Assembly: GCF_024509525.1 (NCBI RefSeq)
Contig: NZ_JAMWEM010000009.1
Location: 1-64,000, forward strand
Reading direction: 5' to 3'
Source of the DNA: Streptococcus suis
GTDB lineage: Bacteria > Bacillota > Bacilli > Lactobacillales > Streptococcaceae
Length of the DNA: 64,000 nt
Every line of letters begins with the position of its first letter. Position 1 is the first letter of the stretch. Shown in pieces: positions 35,143-45,675 of the stretch. The notes under the pieces were generated by a model that was given only the letters and a program-made list of their open reading frames with translations, was not told the DNA's origin and did no database searches. The translations under genes were made by a program, and so were the position numbers.

Positions 35143-35424
35143 ATGAGAAAGGTCAAAATGATTGCCTCTGGTCGTGTTCAGGGAGTCGGTTTTCGCTGGT
35201 CTGTACAGTTTTTAGCAGTAGAAATCGGTGATATTTACGGCAGGGTTTGGAACAATGAGGACGGGACCGTCACCATACTCGCCCAGTCAGAAAACAATGA
35301 GAAGCTCAGCTATTTTATCCATGAAATCCGAAAAGGCCCTTCCCGCTTGGCTAAGGTCAGCTATCTAGATGTCACCCTAGCTAACTTCAAAGACTATAAG
35401 GATTTTCAGGTAACCTATAGATAA
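35143..35424 (+). CDS. acyP: Acylphosphatase
   Basis: 93 aa. Hydrolyses acyl phosphates. The phosphate-binding loop GRVQGVGFRWSVQF has the catalytic Arg, and WNNEDGTV has the conserved Asn. An AAAGGAG ribosome binding site precedes the ATG. The neighbouring yidC is a common streptococcal partner. Confidence 0.95.
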   Translation: MRKVKMIASGRVQGVGFRWSVQFLAVEIGDIYGRVWNNEDGTVTILAQSENNEKLSYFIHEIRKGPSRLAKVSYLDVTLANFKDYKDFQVTYR

Positions 35425-35427
35425 AAC

Positions 35428-35456
35428 TTGTATATTTTGAACAAAAAAAGTACAAT
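35428..35456 (+). promoter_or_regulatory. yidC promoter
   Basis: TTGTAT (35428-35433) and TACAAT (35451-35456) with 17-bp spacing. Confidence 0.72.
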
Positions 35457-35493
35457 AGGAAGTGCTTTATATAAAGAAAGGGAATGTTTACAC

Positions 35494-36402
35494 GTGAAAA
35501 AAATCAATCGTCTTTTCTTGTCAGGTCTAAGCCTGACTACGCTTTTACTCCTCTCCGGCTGTGTGCAAACCGATAAGAGTGGAAATCCTACTGGACCTGT
35601 CTGGGACTTTCTTGGCAAACCCATGTCTTACCTGATTAAGTTCTTCGCAGAAAATCAAGGGCTTGGTTTCGGTCTAGCTATCATCATCGTGACTATCTTG
35701 GTCCGTCTCATCATCCTGCCCCTCGGTATCTACCAGTCTAAAAAGGCTGCCTACCAGTCTGAGAAGATGAACTACATCAAGCCTGTCCTTGCGCCAATCC
35801 AAGAGCGGATGAAAAATGCTAGCTCTCAAGAAGAACAACTAGCAGCTCAACAGGAACTCTTGGCAACTCAAAAAGAGTACGGAGTTAGCATGTTTGGTGG
35901 TATTGGTTGCTTGCCAATGTTGATTCAAATGCCCTTCTTCTCTGCTATTTACTTTGCTGCTCGCCATACTCCTGGTATTTCTGAAGCAACTTTCTTAGGC
36001 ATTGATCTTGGAAAATCTAGCATAGTCTTAACAGCTGTCGCAGCTATCCTCTACTATGGACAATCCCTCTTGATGACAGTAGGCATGGATGAAGAACAGA
36101 AAAAACAAATGCGGACCATGTCCTTGGTGAACCCCCTCATGATTGGCTATTTCTCTCTTATCTCACCAGCAGGGGTAACACTTTACTGGGTAATCGGTGG
36201 GGTATTCGGTCTCTTCCAACAAGCCATTACCAACTTCATTATCAAGCCTAAGATTCGCAAACAGGTTGAGGAAGAGTTTAAGAATAAGCCACTCAAACCA
36301 AGCAACCGCAAGACAAAAGATGTAACGCCAGCTGCTAGCTCTGCTATTGCCCAACCAACGAAAAAAAGCAACCGTAATGCCGGCAAACAGCGATCACGAT
36401 AA
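35494..36402 (+). CDS. yidC: Membrane protein insertase YidC (lipoprotein form)
   Basis: 302 aa from GTG 35494, preceded by AAGGGA; the promoter just upstream excludes the longer frame that starts at 35428. The lipobox LLSGC (Cys about residue 23) shows a lipid-anchored N terminus. Five membrane helices form the Oxa1/YidC/Alb3 core, including the conserved Arg in the first core helix (TILVRLIILPL). A basic tail may contact ribosomes. Streptococci usually encode two YidC proteins; which one this is cannot be decided here. Confidence 0.93.
   Translation: MKKINRLFLSGLSLTTLLLLSGCVQTDKSGNPTGPVWDFLGKPMSYLIKFFAENQGLGFGLAIIIVTILVRLIILPLGIYQSKKAAYQSEKMNYIKPVLAPIQERMKNASSQEEQLAAQQELLATQKEYGVSMFGGIGCLPMLIQMPFFSAIYFAARHTPGISEATFLGIDLGKSSIVLTAVAAILYYGQSLLMTVGMDEEQKKQMRTMSLVNPLMIGYFSLISPAGVTLYWVIGGVFGLFQQAITNFIIKPKIRKQVEEEFKNKPLKPSNRKTKDVTPAASSAIAQPTKKSNRNAGKQRSR
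36338..36348 (-). repeat. AATAGCAGAGC motif, copy in yidC (antisense to the gene)
   Basis: Exact 11-mer, minus strand, although yidC is on the plus strand, where it reads Ser-Ser-Ala-Ile. Confidence 0.85.
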
Positions 36403-36418
36403 AATGAGAGGGGAGCTA

Positions 36419-36475
36419 GACTCAAGTCCGGCTTCACATCTCAGAACTCGTGTCAACATCTCAGCGCAGTTGGAA
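36419..36475. repeat. Dispersed repeat, copy 1
   Basis: Contains CAACATCTCAGCGCAGT (36454-36470), identical to copy 2 at 37983-37999 and in the same orientation. Similarity continues about 13 bp to the left with mismatches. Confidence 0.6.
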
Positions 36476-36502
36476 GTTCGCTCTTACTCCATTTTTAATA
36501 AC

Positions 36503-36537
36503 GAAAAAGCAGAGTTCATTTTGAACTCTGTTTTTTA
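36503..36537. terminator. yidC terminator, probably shared with the protease gene
   Basis: CAGAGTTCA pairs with TGAACTCTG, flanked by A and T runs on both sides, between the convergent yidC and protease genes. Confidence 0.88.
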
Positions 36538-36540
36538 CTT

Positions 36541-37860
36541 TTATTGAAGAGCATAGAAGGCTACTCCTTCATAGTTCCAACCACGAGTTTTTAAAACGTC
36601 ACGTTCATTACGGTCTGTCGTATAAAGATGAACTTTTAAACCAGAATGATAGAGACGATAAACTGGAACATCGCCACTAGAGTACCACGCTTCCCCTTCA
36701 TAGCGCCAACCACGAGTTTTTAAAATATCACGCTCAGTGGTACTAGTCGTATAAAGGTGTTCACGGGTTCCAGAATGATAGAGGCGATAAACTGGAGTCC
36801 CTGAAGTAGCCGTTTTAAAATTTACGCCCTCATTTTTCCAACCAATCGAACTCAAATGATTTACTTCTGATAGGTTTTGAGTATAAAGATGGCGCTTGAT
36901 ACCAGGATGGTAGACACGGTAGGTGTCTTTTCTAGTTAACTCTGTATAATTGGCAATATCCGCTGTCCCTGATTTTCCTGATTTAGCCAATTGAATCAGT
37001 TCCAAAACATCATCTGTAATCCGTCTTGCAATGTTATAGTCAGTGCTCCCTAGTATATGGATACCAACAATCTGATTTCGGCTATTAAGAATGGGACTTC
37101 CACTTTGGCCACCCTCGGTATCAACCGTATAGGCTATCAGGTCACTTTCTACAATTGTGACCGGTGCAAACATGGTATACATCTGATAGCCACGATTAAT
37201 CGGATTAGGATATCCAGGCATCTGTACAGATTCACCGACACTTACTCCTGTCACTGGTATCAGATAACCGATAGAGGAATCTAGAGGTGTTTTCAGTTTG
37301 ATAACTGCGACATCTGACTCTGCTGCACCACTATTCGTTTGGTATGCCCGGAATATATAATAGTCATCTGCTTCATAGGAACCATATGGTTCTGTTGTTC
37401 CTGATTTAGCTGGATAAGCCGCAATCGAACTAGCCCAGACTCCCTTGCTTACATCATAAACATTATGAGCTGCTGTTAAAATTGTATCCTTACCAATGAC
37501 AACTCCAGTTCCATATATGATCGTTCCAGAAAATACAGAGCGCAACATCACTACAGATTGATACGGTGTAGCAGTTGTATCTATCACCTGATAACGATCA
37601 TCCGTTCCGATAATGGATTCGCTATTTCCGGAAGATTCGAGACTTATTTGTGGAGAGGTCTCCTCCGCTACTGCCGGAACTTCTGTTGAGTCTTCTGTTG
37701 AACTGCTAGAAATCTGTGTTGTAGCATCGCTAGAAGCCATACTAATAGCTGACGTTATCTCAGTTGATGAATCAAGTTCCTCTGCTGATATCATCGAGGA
37801 AAATTGACCTAATAAAAACAGGGATAGAATAAGATAGGACAATTTACTAAATTGTTTCAT
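36541..37860 (-). CDS. Secreted trypsin-like (V8-type) serine protease with three DUF5648 repeats
   Basis: 439 aa. A signal peptide ends near SMISA-EE (residues 1-26). A Ser/Thr-rich linker follows to about residue 90. The S1 protease domain (about 95-300) has the His in LTAAHNVYD, the Asp in ESDVAVIKLK and the Ser in GGQSGSPIL. The C-terminal 130 residues are three tandem repeats of about 42 residues (YRVYHPGIKRHLYT, YRLYHSGTREHLYT, YRLYHSGLKVHLYT), a fold seen on secreted lactic-acid-bacterial enzymes and thought to bind glycans. No LPXTG anchor. Target unknown. Confidence 0.88.
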   Translation of the reverse strand: MKQFSKLSYLILSLFLLGQFSSMISAEELDSSTEITSAISMASSDATTQISSSSTEDSTEVPAVAEETSPQISLESSGNSESIIGTDDRYQVIDTTATPYQSVVMLRSVFSGTIIYGTGVVIGKDTILTAAHNVYDVSKGVWASSIAAYPAKSGTTEPYGSYEADDYYIFRAYQTNSGAAESDVAVIKLKTPLDSSIGYLIPVTGVSVGESVQMPGYPNPINRGYQMYTMFAPVTIVESDLIAYTVDTEGGQSGSPILNSRNQIVGIHILGSTDYNIARRITDDVLELIQLAKSGKSGTADIANYTELTRKDTYRVYHPGIKRHLYTQNLSEVNHLSSIGWKNEGVNFKTATSGTPVYRLYHSGTREHLYTTSTTERDILKTRGWRYEGEAWYSSGDVPVYRLYHSGLKVHLYTTDRNERDVLKTRGWNYEGVAFYALQ

Positions 37861-37944
37861 GAACCCTCCTGTGTTGGGATATTATCGCATTTTCTAAACC
37901 AGTAAAAGAATCCTACTTTTGATAGCAATAAGATATTTTCTAAA

Positions 37945-38085
37945 AAAGAGAACGAGGCAGTACCACTTCTTAGAGTTCGAGCCAACATCTCAGCGCAGTG
38001 GTTGATTGGCTTTAACAGTCTGGTGGAGTGAAACTAGAAAGTGACCATAGAAGCCGAACCTACTGTTTCCCACTCCCATTCACTA
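37945..38085. repeat. Dispersed repeat, copy 2, in the protease-greA gap
   Basis: Contains the 17-bp identity CAACATCTCAGCGCAGT (37983-37999) shared with copy 1. Around it GCCAA and TTGGC form a hairpin (37982-38011). No reading frame of note. It looks like one of the small non-coding interspersed elements of streptococcal genomes. Confidence 0.55.
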
Positions 38086-38089
38086 CATC

Positions 38090-38572
38090 CTACTTAGTTT
38101 TTTCAACTTTTAAAATTTTGACATCATAGCTACCAGCTGGTGTCTGAACGGTTGCTACTTCTCCTGTCTTCTTACCAATCAATGCTTGACCGATGGGACT
38201 TTCATTAGAAACTTTATTCGCAAAAGCATCTGCCCCCGCTGCACCCACAATAATATATACTTCCTCGTCTGATTCACCAACTTCTTGAACAGTTACAGTT
38301 TTACCAATTGCAACCTCGTCCGCAGCAACTGCATCGCTATTGACAATCTCTGCATAACGAATCTTGGTTTCAATAGTTGAAATTTGACCTTCTACGAACG
38401 CCTGTTCATCCTTTGCTGCTTCATACTCTGAGTTTTCTGATAAATCGCCATAAGAACGTGCGATTTTGATACGTTCTACAATTTCTGGACGACGAACTAA
38501 TTTGAGTTCCTCTAATTCTTTCTCCAGTTTTTCTTTTTCTTCAATTGTCATTGGATAAGTTTTTTCTGCCAT
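38090..38572 (-). CDS. greA: Transcription elongation factor GreA
   Basis: 160 aa from the ATG at 38572, giving the standard start [16 protein letters not shown]. The N-terminal coiled coil (residues about 8-75) carries the acidic tip residues in [17 protein letters not shown] that place Mg in the RNA polymerase active site. The C-terminal FKBP-like domain follows ([18 protein letters not shown]). It rescues stalled polymerases. It lies after mltG, a conserved streptococcal order. Confidence 0.95.
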   Translation of the reverse strand: MAEKTYPMTIEEKEKLEKELEELKLVRRPEIVERIKIARSYGDLSENSEYEAAKDEQAFVEGQISTIETKIRYAEIVNSDAVAADEVAIGKTVTVQEVGESDEEVYIIVGAAGADAFANKVSNESPIGQALIGKKTGEVATVQTPAGSYDVKILKVEKTK

Positions 38573-38650
38573 CTTCATTCTTCTTTCTTTTTTCTTTTGT
38601 GAAAACAAAATTATGTGGCAGGCCACATAATTTCGCCGTAGAGCTAAGCT

Positions 38651-40228
38651 CTAGTTATTTAATTGACTGTTGACATACTTTTCAACATTTTGATTGTGCT
38701 CTTCTACTGTTTCTGAGTAGTAAACTGTACCTGTTTTAACATCTGCTACAAAATAGTAGTAACTTGTCTTGTTTGGATTAACAGTTGCTTCAATCGCTGC
38801 TAAACTAGGACTATCAACTGGACCAGGCATCAATCCTGTGTTGATATAGATATTATAAGGGGAATTGATAGTTGTGTCAATCGCTGTGTCTTCTGCCAAG
38901 GTAGTTTTTTCTCCTAATTTACCCATTGCATAGAGAATAGCAATATTAGACTGTAATGGCATATCGATGTTTAAACGATTATAGAAAACACTCGCAATAT
39001 TCCGACGATCCTCATCGGTCGATCCTTCCTTTTCAACCAAAGATGCCAGCGTCAACAGTTGGTTCACTGTTAAGCCTTTCGCTGCCAGCTGATCATAATA
39101 TGGCTGAAGATTCGCATCCATTGCCGCAATCATCTGCTCTACTAACCCCTCAATTGTTGTTGAGTCTGTATAGTCGTAGGTAGCTGGGAAGAGATAGCCT
39201 TCCAACTGATTCTTAACGCCACTATCTGCAGCAGGGAGGCTTGCAAATAAATTAGGATAAGTCGCCGCCATACGACTGATAAATTCTTGGTTGGTCACCG
39301 TCTTCATAAAGTCTTCAGCAGTAAAAGGAGTCTTATCTGACTTATCATCGGTATAAGAGTTACTTGTGACGGCTTGAGCGATTTGTTCTAATGTATAACC
39401 TTCGATGACTAGTACTTTTCCTGCAATCGGTTCCTGTGGTTGAGCTGAACCAGCCTCTTGCAATGCTTTAGCGAGCTCTTCCAGAGACATTGATTTATTT
39501 AGATTGTAGTAACCACTCTGAAAGTTATTATAACTCTTCAATTTAGCATAATAATTAAAAACAGAAGCATTCTTAATCAGATTATTGTCTACTAAAATTT
39601 GACCAATTTGCTGAGTAGATGAGCCTTCTGGAATTTCAACCTGAATATTGGTTGTCGAAGTTGCATCAATTGGGTCCAAACAAGCCTTCAGATAAGAATA
39701 TCCTGTAAAACCTGTGATTCCTAAAACCAATAACACAATCGCTACTACAACCGTCACAATCCGTTTAGCAGCCTTTTCCTGAGTTTGGCGATATGATCTA
39801 CGACTCTGATGCTTCTGTTCTTTGGATGGTTTTCGTGAAATAATTGTTTCCTCCAAGTTGCTTTCGTCATCATTTGAGTACGCCTCCATATCGCTGTCTA
39901 AGGATGATTTTGAGACCGCAATTGTCTCTGTTAAATCCACCGTTTCTGATGTTCTTACTCCTGTAAGAGGAACAGCTGTTACGAGCGTATCGGCCATCTC
40001 TACTTCATCTGCGGAAATAGGATATTCCCAGGCCTGTTCTACATTTTCATCCCGTGCAGTGAAGGTAAACTCTTCTTCCTGACTCACTGGAATAAACTCT
40101 TCTACTTCTCTAAAGCTGTCAGAAACCTCATTTCCTAGGCGCTCTTTTTTTCGTTCATCTAATTCTCGCAAGATTTGCTCACGAAAACCAGATGATTGTG
40201 TGTGTTTTTCATTTGAATCGTTTGACAC
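38651..40228 (-). CDS. mltG: Endolytic transglycosylase MltG
   Basis: 525 aa from GTG 40228, preceded by AAAGGAG; the longer frame from an upstream ATG is not supported. The N-terminal 150 residues are cytoplasmic and disordered. One membrane helix (about 160-183) is followed by the YceG domain with a LysM-like part and the catalytic glutamate in ASLVEKEGSTDEDR. It cleaves nascent glycan strands during peripheral wall growth with PBP1a, PBP2b and RodA. Essential in pneumococcus. Confidence 0.93.
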   Translation of the reverse strand: MSNDSNEKHTQSSGFREQILRELDERKKERLGNEVSDSFREVEEFIPVSQEEEFTFTARDENVEQAWEYPISADEVEMADTLVTAVPLTGVRTSETVDLTETIAVSKSSLDSDMEAYSNDDESNLEETIISRKPSKEQKHQSRRSYRQTQEKAAKRIVTVVVAIVLLVLGITGFTGYSYLKACLDPIDATSTTNIQVEIPEGSSTQQIGQILVDNNLIKNASVFNYYAKLKSYNNFQSGYYNLNKSMSLEELAKALQEAGSAQPQEPIAGKVLVIEGYTLEQIAQAVTSNSYTDDKSDKTPFTAEDFMKTVTNQEFISRMAATYPNLFASLPAADSGVKNQLEGYLFPATYDYTDSTTIEGLVEQMIAAMDANLQPYYDQLAAKGLTVNQLLTLASLVEKEGSTDEDRRNIASVFYNRLNIDMPLQSNIAILYAMGKLGEKTTLAEDTAIDTTINSPYNIYINTGLMPGPVDSPSLAAIEATVNPNKTSYYYFVADVKTGTVYYSETVEEHNQNVEKYVNSQLNN

Positions 40229-40299
40229 AGACGGGCTCCTTTCACACAAATCCACGTTAGTATATCAAAAATCTTTTTAAAAAGCAAGAGACCGCCTAT

Positions 40300-40788
40300 T
40301 TAAGGGGTTTCCCAGTACATATCATACCAGACTTGACCACCAAATTGGGAGTCTGACACCCCACAATCTTCAAAGCCATTCATCTCATAGTAGCGAAGAA
40401 GATGGTCCTTGCAAGTCAAACTGACACCACGATACCCTTGTATCACAACAAGTTCTTTCAGGGCAGCTAATAGCAAGGTTCCCACTCCCTGTCCCTTAAA
40501 ATTTGGGGCAATAGACAGACTAGCAATGGCTAGATAATTCGCCTCTTCCTCAGTCTCTTCTAGTTGATAAAAAATATTATCCATCACGCGATTCTCTGTG
40601 GTTGGTCTAGCCAGAAGATACCCCACCAATTCTTGCTGATCACTTTCCATAACTAAACAAGTCTGAGGCAGACTCTCTACATAATAAGCTAAAACTTGAT
40701 TAGCAATCTGCTCCTTTGGTTCAAAATTTTCTTGCTCCAAAGCAACAATAGCTTCCAAATCTTTAATTTCTGCGTAACGTAAGTACAT
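40300..40788 (-). CDS. GNAT family N-acetyltransferase
   Basis: 162 aa. The acetyl-CoA-binding motif A reads SIAPNFKGQGVGTLLLAAL (R/QxxGxG/A). Substrate unknown. GAGGAAAT precedes the ATG. It lies between murC and mltG and may be co-transcribed with murC. Confidence 0.85.
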   Translation of the reverse strand: MYLRYAEIKDLEAIVALEQENFEPKEQIANQVLAYYVESLPQTCLVMESDQQELVGYLLARPTTENRVMDNIFYQLEETEEEANYLAIASLSIAPNFKGQGVGTLLLAALKELVVIQGYRGVSLTCKDHLLRYYEMNGFEDCGVSDSQFGGQVWYDMYWETP

Positions 40789-40838
40789 ATTTCCTCCTCA
40801 TAGACAAGGAAAGACAGTGACTTGCACCGTCTCCTTTA

Positions 40839-42170
40839 TTATTGAACGTTGTTAGACAGGTTAGACAAGAGCCGCTCAAAGGAATATTCATAAGACTGAA
40901 TATCTCCTGCCCCCATAAAGACATAAACAGCATTGGTGTGGTCCAGAAGTGGCGAAGTATTTTCAACCGTTACCAGACCTCCTTTTTTCGTAATTTTAGC
41001 TGCTAGGTCTTCTACCTTAACCTGGCCATTATCGGTTTCGCGTGCAGAACCATAAATCTGTGCTAGGTAAACTGCATCTGCATCATTTAAGGCTGAGGCA
41101 AATTCATCTAAGAGAGCGATTGTGCGCGTAAAGGTGTGGGGTTGGAAAATCGCTACAATTTCCTTACTTGGGTATTTCTGACGAGCTGCATCAATGGTAG
41201 CAATGATTTCTGTTGGATGGTGTGCAAAATCATCAATGATAACTGTTCCATTAACGATTTTTTCAGTAAAACGACGCTTGACACCACCGAAGGTTTTCAA
41301 ATGCTCCGCAACCAAGTTCAAATCAAAGCCAGCCACATACAAGTTAGCAATCACGGCAGTTGCATTCATAACATTGTGCTTACCGAATGTTGGAATTTGA
41401 AATTCTCCTAACTCTTTCTCACCATGGCGAATTTTGAATTGAGAACCTGTCGTTGAAGGTTTTAAATCGTAAGCAACAAAATCATTGTTCTCGCTAAATC
41501 CATAATAGTAAATCGGAGCCTCGGCAGTAATCCTGCGCAATTGTTCATCTTCTCCATAAAGGAAAAGCCCTTTCTTTATTTGCTTTGCATAATCATTAAA
41601 GGCATTGAAAACATCTTCTAAACTCGTAAAATAGTCTGGGTGGTCAAAGTCGATGTTAGTGATAATGCTGTACTCTGGATAGTATGGTTTAAAGTGACGT
41701 TCATACTCATCAGACTCAAATACAAAGTACTGGGCATTGGCGGAACCACGACCTGTACCATCACCGATGAGATAACTTGTATCGGTGATATTGCGCATCA
41801 CATGAGCTAGGAGTCCAGTCGTTGACGTTTTCCCATGGGCACCTGCTACACCAAGACTAGTAAAGTTTTTCATGAACTCACCTAGAAACTCATGGTAACG
41901 CTTATAGGTCAAACCTTGTTCATCTGCATAAGCGATTTCAACGTTGTTATCTGGACGAAAAGCGTTTCCTGCAATGAGTTCTAAGTCTGCTGTAATGTTT
42001 TGAGAATCAAATGGCAAAATTTTTATTCCTGCCTGCTCCAAACCGCGTTGAGTAAAATAATATTTTTCAACGTCACTTCCCTGTACCTGGTGACCCATTT
42101 GGTGCAACATTAGAGCCAGGGCACTCATACCAGAGCCCTTAATACCGATAAAATGATAGGTTTTGGTCAT
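40839..42170 (-). CDS. murC: UDP-N-acetylmuramate--L-alanine ligase
   Basis: 443 aa. First amino-acid ligase of peptidoglycan synthesis. ATP-binding motif [18 protein letters not shown] (about residue 108), the N-terminal [14 protein letters not shown] dinucleotide-like loop, and [10 protein letters not shown] in the C-terminal part are intact. It overlaps the upstream hypothetical gene by 4 bp. Confidence 0.96.
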   Translation of the reverse strand: MTKTYHFIGIKGSGMSALALMLHQMGHQVQGSDVEKYYFTQRGLEQAGIKILPFDSQNITADLELIAGNAFRPDNNVEIAYADEQGLTYKRYHEFLGEFMKNFTSLGVAGAHGKTSTTGLLAHVMRNITDTSYLIGDGTGRGSANAQYFVFESDEYERHFKPYYPEYSIITNIDFDHPDYFTSLEDVFNAFNDYAKQIKKGLFLYGEDEQLRRITAEAPIYYYGFSENNDFVAYDLKPSTTGSQFKIRHGEKELGEFQIPTFGKHNVMNATAVIANLYVAGFDLNLVAEHLKTFGGVKRRFTEKIVNGTVIIDDFAHHPTEIIATIDAARQKYPSKEIVAIFQPHTFTRTIALLDEFASALNDADAVYLAQIYGSARETDNGQVKVEDLAAKITKKGGLVTVENTSPLLDHTNAVYVFMGAGDIQSYEYSFERLLSNLSNNVQ

Positions 42171-42865
42171 TCGACTTCCTCTTCTATATGTGTTAAATTC
42201 AATTCCTGAGCAACTTGACGCTCACGTTGTACTTGTCTTTCCGGGTAATTATAAACCTGGCTCTTTTTTAAGAAATCATACGAGTTCTTCTTAGTAGTCT
42301 GTTCCTCTTGACGATCTTCTTTCTTCAGAGAATAGACAGCAGGTATATCTGCCAAAATATAAGTCTCTTGGCGTAGTTTATCTGCTAAATTACCTAAATG
42401 TTCTGCGCGACTTTCCACCACAGGAGCAATCGGCTCGCGTTTAACCACTTTTGCTGGATGTGGCTTATCATCTTGTAGGTAGGCCGCTGATTTTTTTCGC
42501 TTAATATCCTCGCGGGCCATTTCACGCGCCAATTGACCTTTGGTTTTCTGGGAGGGATTGGCTTCCCGAACTGGTTGATGCCGACGAACTTCACGAGTCG
42601 GTTTTTGTAGGCGTTCTCTTCTGGAATAAGGACTTGGTTGAGCTTCAAACAGTGGCGGGAGCAAGTCTTCTTCGTAGACTTGGGCTTTTTCCACAGGTCT
42701 GCGAATAGGTTCGCGCACTTCCTCCATGTCAAACTCTCTGTCCTGATAAGGACCTCTGATATTACTAATCAAGTCTGATTCATCATATAAATTCATGCTG
42801 GTTTGTTCACCAACAATCACTTCATCATCTGCAATCAGAGGAAATCGTGTCTCTTTTCTCATCAT
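42167..42865 (-). CDS. Uncharacterised charged protein encoded before murC
   Basis: 232 aa, no membrane helix, very rich in Glu, Arg, Lys and Gln and apparently disordered over most of its length, with a run of proline-basic segments (residues 50-130). A short ordered segment around [20 protein letters not shown] may be the only folded or interaction part. Similar proteins sit before murC in other streptococci. Coupled to murC by a 4-bp overlap. No function is recognised; a structural or scaffold role in wall synthesis is a guess. Confidence 0.75.
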   Translation of the reverse strand: MMRKETRFPLIADDEVIVGEQTSMNLYDESDLISNIRGPYQDREFDMEEVREPIRRPVEKAQVYEEDLLPPLFEAQPSPYSRRERLQKPTREVRRHQPVREANPSQKTKGQLAREMAREDIKRKKSAAYLQDDKPHPAKVVKREPIAPVVESRAEHLGNLADKLRQETYILADIPAVYSLKKEDRQEEQTTKKNSYDFLKKSQVYNYPERQVQRERQVAQELNLTHIEEEVE

Positions 42866-42887
42866 CGATCCATCCTTTCAAACCCTG

Positions 42888-42896
42888 ATTATACCA
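42888..42896 (-). promoter_or_regulatory. Extended -10 promoter before the murC operon
   Basis: TGGTATAAT on the minus strand, 23 bp before the ATG of the hypothetical gene. The same TGGTATAAT string serves hpf, fmt and luxS. Confidence 0.6.
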
Positions 42897-42941
42897 TATT
42901 GTAACACATTTGGCTATCTTTATACTCTTATAAAGGCAAGA

Positions 42942-42965
42942 AGAGGTTGGAGAATCCCAACCTCT
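42942..42965 (-). terminator. stkP terminator
   Basis: AGAGGTTGG-GATTCT-CCAACCTCT, a perfect 9-bp stem, followed by TCTT, five bases after the stkP stop. Confidence 0.7.
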
Positions 42966-42969
42966 CATT

Positions 42970-44904
42970 TTATTGTGATGAACTTGTTGTAGTACTTGAA
43001 GATGAGCTTGTTGTACCAACAACTGAAACGTAAAGGGTGACAGTATCACCAATGGTTTCTTCTGCTGCCGGATATTGATTGACTACAAGATCTCCAGACT
43101 GACTAACATAATTCGGATTTTCGACTCGCTCAATGATAGACACAGACACTCCCAGAGCTTGAAGCTGTCTACGAGCATCTGCATAGGTTACCTGCATCGA
43201 TCCAAAGTTTGGCATAACAATCGCAGCACCTTTGGAAACGACTAGATTCACTGTACCATTCTTGGCCAAATTAGTGTTGGCCTCTGGATCTGTACTAATT
43301 ACAAGGCCTGAAGCTACCGTATCACTATAGTCTTCTGTAATAGTCCCGACTTTAAAACCTGCATCCTGTAAGGTTTGAGTTGCCGAATTCTGCGTCTTCC
43401 CAACTACATTTGGTACTGTAATCTGTTCGACTCCTTCGGAAACAACCATCGTTACTGTGCTACCTTTTGCTTGGCTAGAATTAGCTTTAGGATCTGTTTC
43501 AATAACCAACCCTTCCTCAATACTGTCGCTGTTCCTATATTTAATTTGAACAATAAATCCTGCATTTTCTAATTCTTGCTTAGCTTCTGCTTCTTCCTTT
43601 TTAACCACATTCGGAACATTCACTGTTTCAGTAGTTGCTAAAACAATATCAACCGCACTGCCCTCTCGTTTAGAGGTATTAGCTGCAGGATTGGTCCGAA
43701 TAACCTTTCCTTCTTCAACCTCAGAAGAGGCTTCAGAAGTGACTTCTCCCACAACTAAACCAGCCGATTCAATTTGTTGCGTCGCTGCCTCTAAGGTCTG
43801 GCCCGCTACATCTGGTACTTTTACCGTTGCTGGGGTATTGTAAATTAAAGCGACAAAAGCAGCGATTAACAATAAAAATGTTGCAATTAATACCTTATAA
43901 CGCATACGAAGTTTTTTCTTCTTAGGCTTAATCGGTACTTGTGGAGACGGAGAGGGTGTTTTCTGTTGAGACGAAACAAGTGGTTGTTTCATTTCAACTG
44001 TCGCTTGAGAAAGTTTTGGCAACGTTTTGGTATCGACTTTATTGCCTTCCAACTGAATGCGGCGTTCATTACGACGATCCATTGACAAAGCAGAAGCTAA
44101 ATCCGCATACATTTCTGCAACTGTCTTATAGCGCTCTGTTAACTTCTTTGCTGTTGCCTTTAAAACAATGTTTTCAAGCGGTTGGGGGACCTGTGGATTT
44201 TCCTCTCTTACAGATGGCAAAGGCGTTTGAAAATGCTGTAAAGCAATCGTAACCGCACTATCGCCATCATAAGGGAGTCTTCCTGTCAACATTTCAAACA
44301 GAATAATCCCCATTGCGTAGATATCGCTTTGAACAGTTGCTTTAGAACCGCGTGCCTGCTCTGGAGAAAGATAGTGAACTGAACCTAACATTGAATTCGT
44401 TTGCGTTAGACTCGTTTCTGCAAAAGCTACTGCAATACCAAAGTCTGTAACCTTGGCAACTCCGTCTCTAGTCAAGAGGACGTTTTGTGGTTTCAAATCC
44501 CGATGGACAATGCCTCTGGTATGCGCAAGTCGCATCGCAAGAAGAATTTGTCCCATAATTCTCACTGCATCAGCATTCGATAGCGGAGCATGTTCTTTAA
44601 TATAACGCTTCAAATCCAGCCCATCTACGTATTCCATTGCCAGATATTGTTGCCCATCTTCCTCGCCGATATCCGAAATTCGAACAATATTTGGGTGATC
44701 TAATTCAGCCATGGCACGCGCTTCTCGTTGGAAGCGTTGTACCGCAATTTGATCAGTTTGGTAATTGGTTCGCAACACTTTAACAGCAACTTCCTCACCA
44801 TCCAAAATCAAATCTCGAGCCAGATAAACATCGGCCATACCTCCACGACCAATTTGACGAACGATTCGATAGCGATCAGCAAAGATTTTTCCAATCTGAA
44901 TCAT
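42970..44904 (-). CDS. stkP: Serine/threonine protein kinase with PASTA repeats
   Basis: 644 aa. Kinase domain 1-270: [12 protein letters not shown] loop, VAVKVLR lysine, [11 protein letters not shown] catalytic loop, DFGIAVAF and the APE-like SPEQARG. A membrane helix follows at about 337-358, then four PASTA domains (each starting VPDVAG, VPNVVK, VPNVVG, MPNFGS) that bind muropeptides outside the cell. It controls cell division, with MapZ and GpsB (both in this window) as known pneumococcal partners. It overlaps stp by one base. Confidence 0.95.
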   Translation of the reverse strand: MIQIGKIFADRYRIVRQIGRGGMADVYLARDLILDGEEVAVKVLRTNYQTDQIAVQRFQREARAMAELDHPNIVRISDIGEEDGQQYLAMEYVDGLDLKRYIKEHAPLSNADAVRIMGQILLAMRLAHTRGIVHRDLKPQNVLLTRDGVAKVTDFGIAVAFAETSLTQTNSMLGSVHYLSPEQARGSKATVQSDIYAMGIILFEMLTGRLPYDGDSAVTIALQHFQTPLPSVREENPQVPQPLENIVLKATAKKLTERYKTVAEMYADLASALSMDRRNERRIQLEGNKVDTKTLPKLSQATVEMKQPLVSSQQKTPSPSPQVPIKPKKKKLRMRYKVLIATFLLLIAAFVALIYNTPATVKVPDVAGQTLEAATQQIESAGLVVGEVTSEASSEVEEGKVIRTNPAANTSKREGSAVDIVLATTETVNVPNVVKKEEAEAKQELENAGFIVQIKYRNSDSIEEGLVIETDPKANSSQAKGSTVTMVVSEGVEQITVPNVVGKTQNSATQTLQDAGFKVGTITEDYSDTVASGLVISTDPEANTNLAKNGTVNLVVSKGAAIVMPNFGSMQVTYADARRQLQALGVSVSIIERVENPNYVSQSGDLVVNQYPAAEETIGDTVTLYVSVVGTTSSSSSTTTSSSQ

Positions 44905-45641
44905 TACCTAGCCTCCTCCGTGATATGAAGGAGGGCCACGGTAATATTATCTGTTCCACCAGCATTATTAGCGAAACGAATCAAGGTTTCTGCTTTACTC
45001 TCCAATGTAACATCGCTGATCATAATGTCACGAATATCATCGGCTGATACCATATTCGTTAAGCCATCACTACTGATAACAACATAATCACCAACCTCTA
45101 GGGTTTTCAAAGCTATATCTGCTTCAACGGGATCCTGTTGGCCAATGGACTGGGTTACAAAATTCTTCTGTGGATGGCGTTGAGCCTCTTCCTCTGTAAT
45201 TTGTCCCGCACGTACCAAAGCCCCAACAAGAGAGTGATCATTCGTCAATCGTGTATATTCACCATTACGAACGAGTCCAATACGGGAATCTCCCACATGA
45301 GCATATATCATTTGGTTGTCAATGATAATAACTGCTTCTAAAGTCGTTCCCATCCCTTTGTATTCTTCTAAGAGACCTAATTCGTGAATCTTTTGATTCT
45401 CTTTATCTAAGATAGAAACTAGCCATTCCCTTGCATCATTCAGGGTTGTGACTTGTTCATCCACCCAAGCAGTTCCTAAATCTGTCGCAGTCATCTCGCT
45501 GGCAATATGTCCAGCTCTGTGACCACCCATCCCGTCTGCCAAGACAATTAAATCAATTCCTGCACGGTTAGTGTAGCGATTGACATAGTCTTGGTTATTG
45601 GAACGTTTTTGTCCCACATCTGTTAATAGTGCAATTTCCAT
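44904..45641 (-). CDS. stp: PP2C-type protein phosphatase
   Basis: 245 aa. It removes phosphate from StkP and its targets. Metal-binding motifs: [42 protein letters not shown] and [10 protein letters not shown]. It is co-transcribed with stkP (one-base overlap). The order fmt-rsmB-stp-stkP is conserved in streptococci. Confidence 0.95.
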   Translation of the reverse strand: MEIALLTDVGQKRSNNQDYVNRYTNRAGIDLIVLADGMGGHRAGHIASEMTATDLGTAWVDEQVTTLNDAREWLVSILDKENQKIHELGLLEEYKGMGTTLEAVIIIDNQMIYAHVGDSRIGLVRNGEYTRLTNDHSLVGALVRAGQITEEEAQRHPQKNFVTQSIGQQDPVEADIALKTLEVGDYVVISSDGLTNMVSADDIRDIMISDVTLESKAETLIRFANNAGGTDNITVALLHITEEAR

Positions 45642-45675
45642 AGTATTTACTTGCTGAAAATCAGCAACCTCCTCT

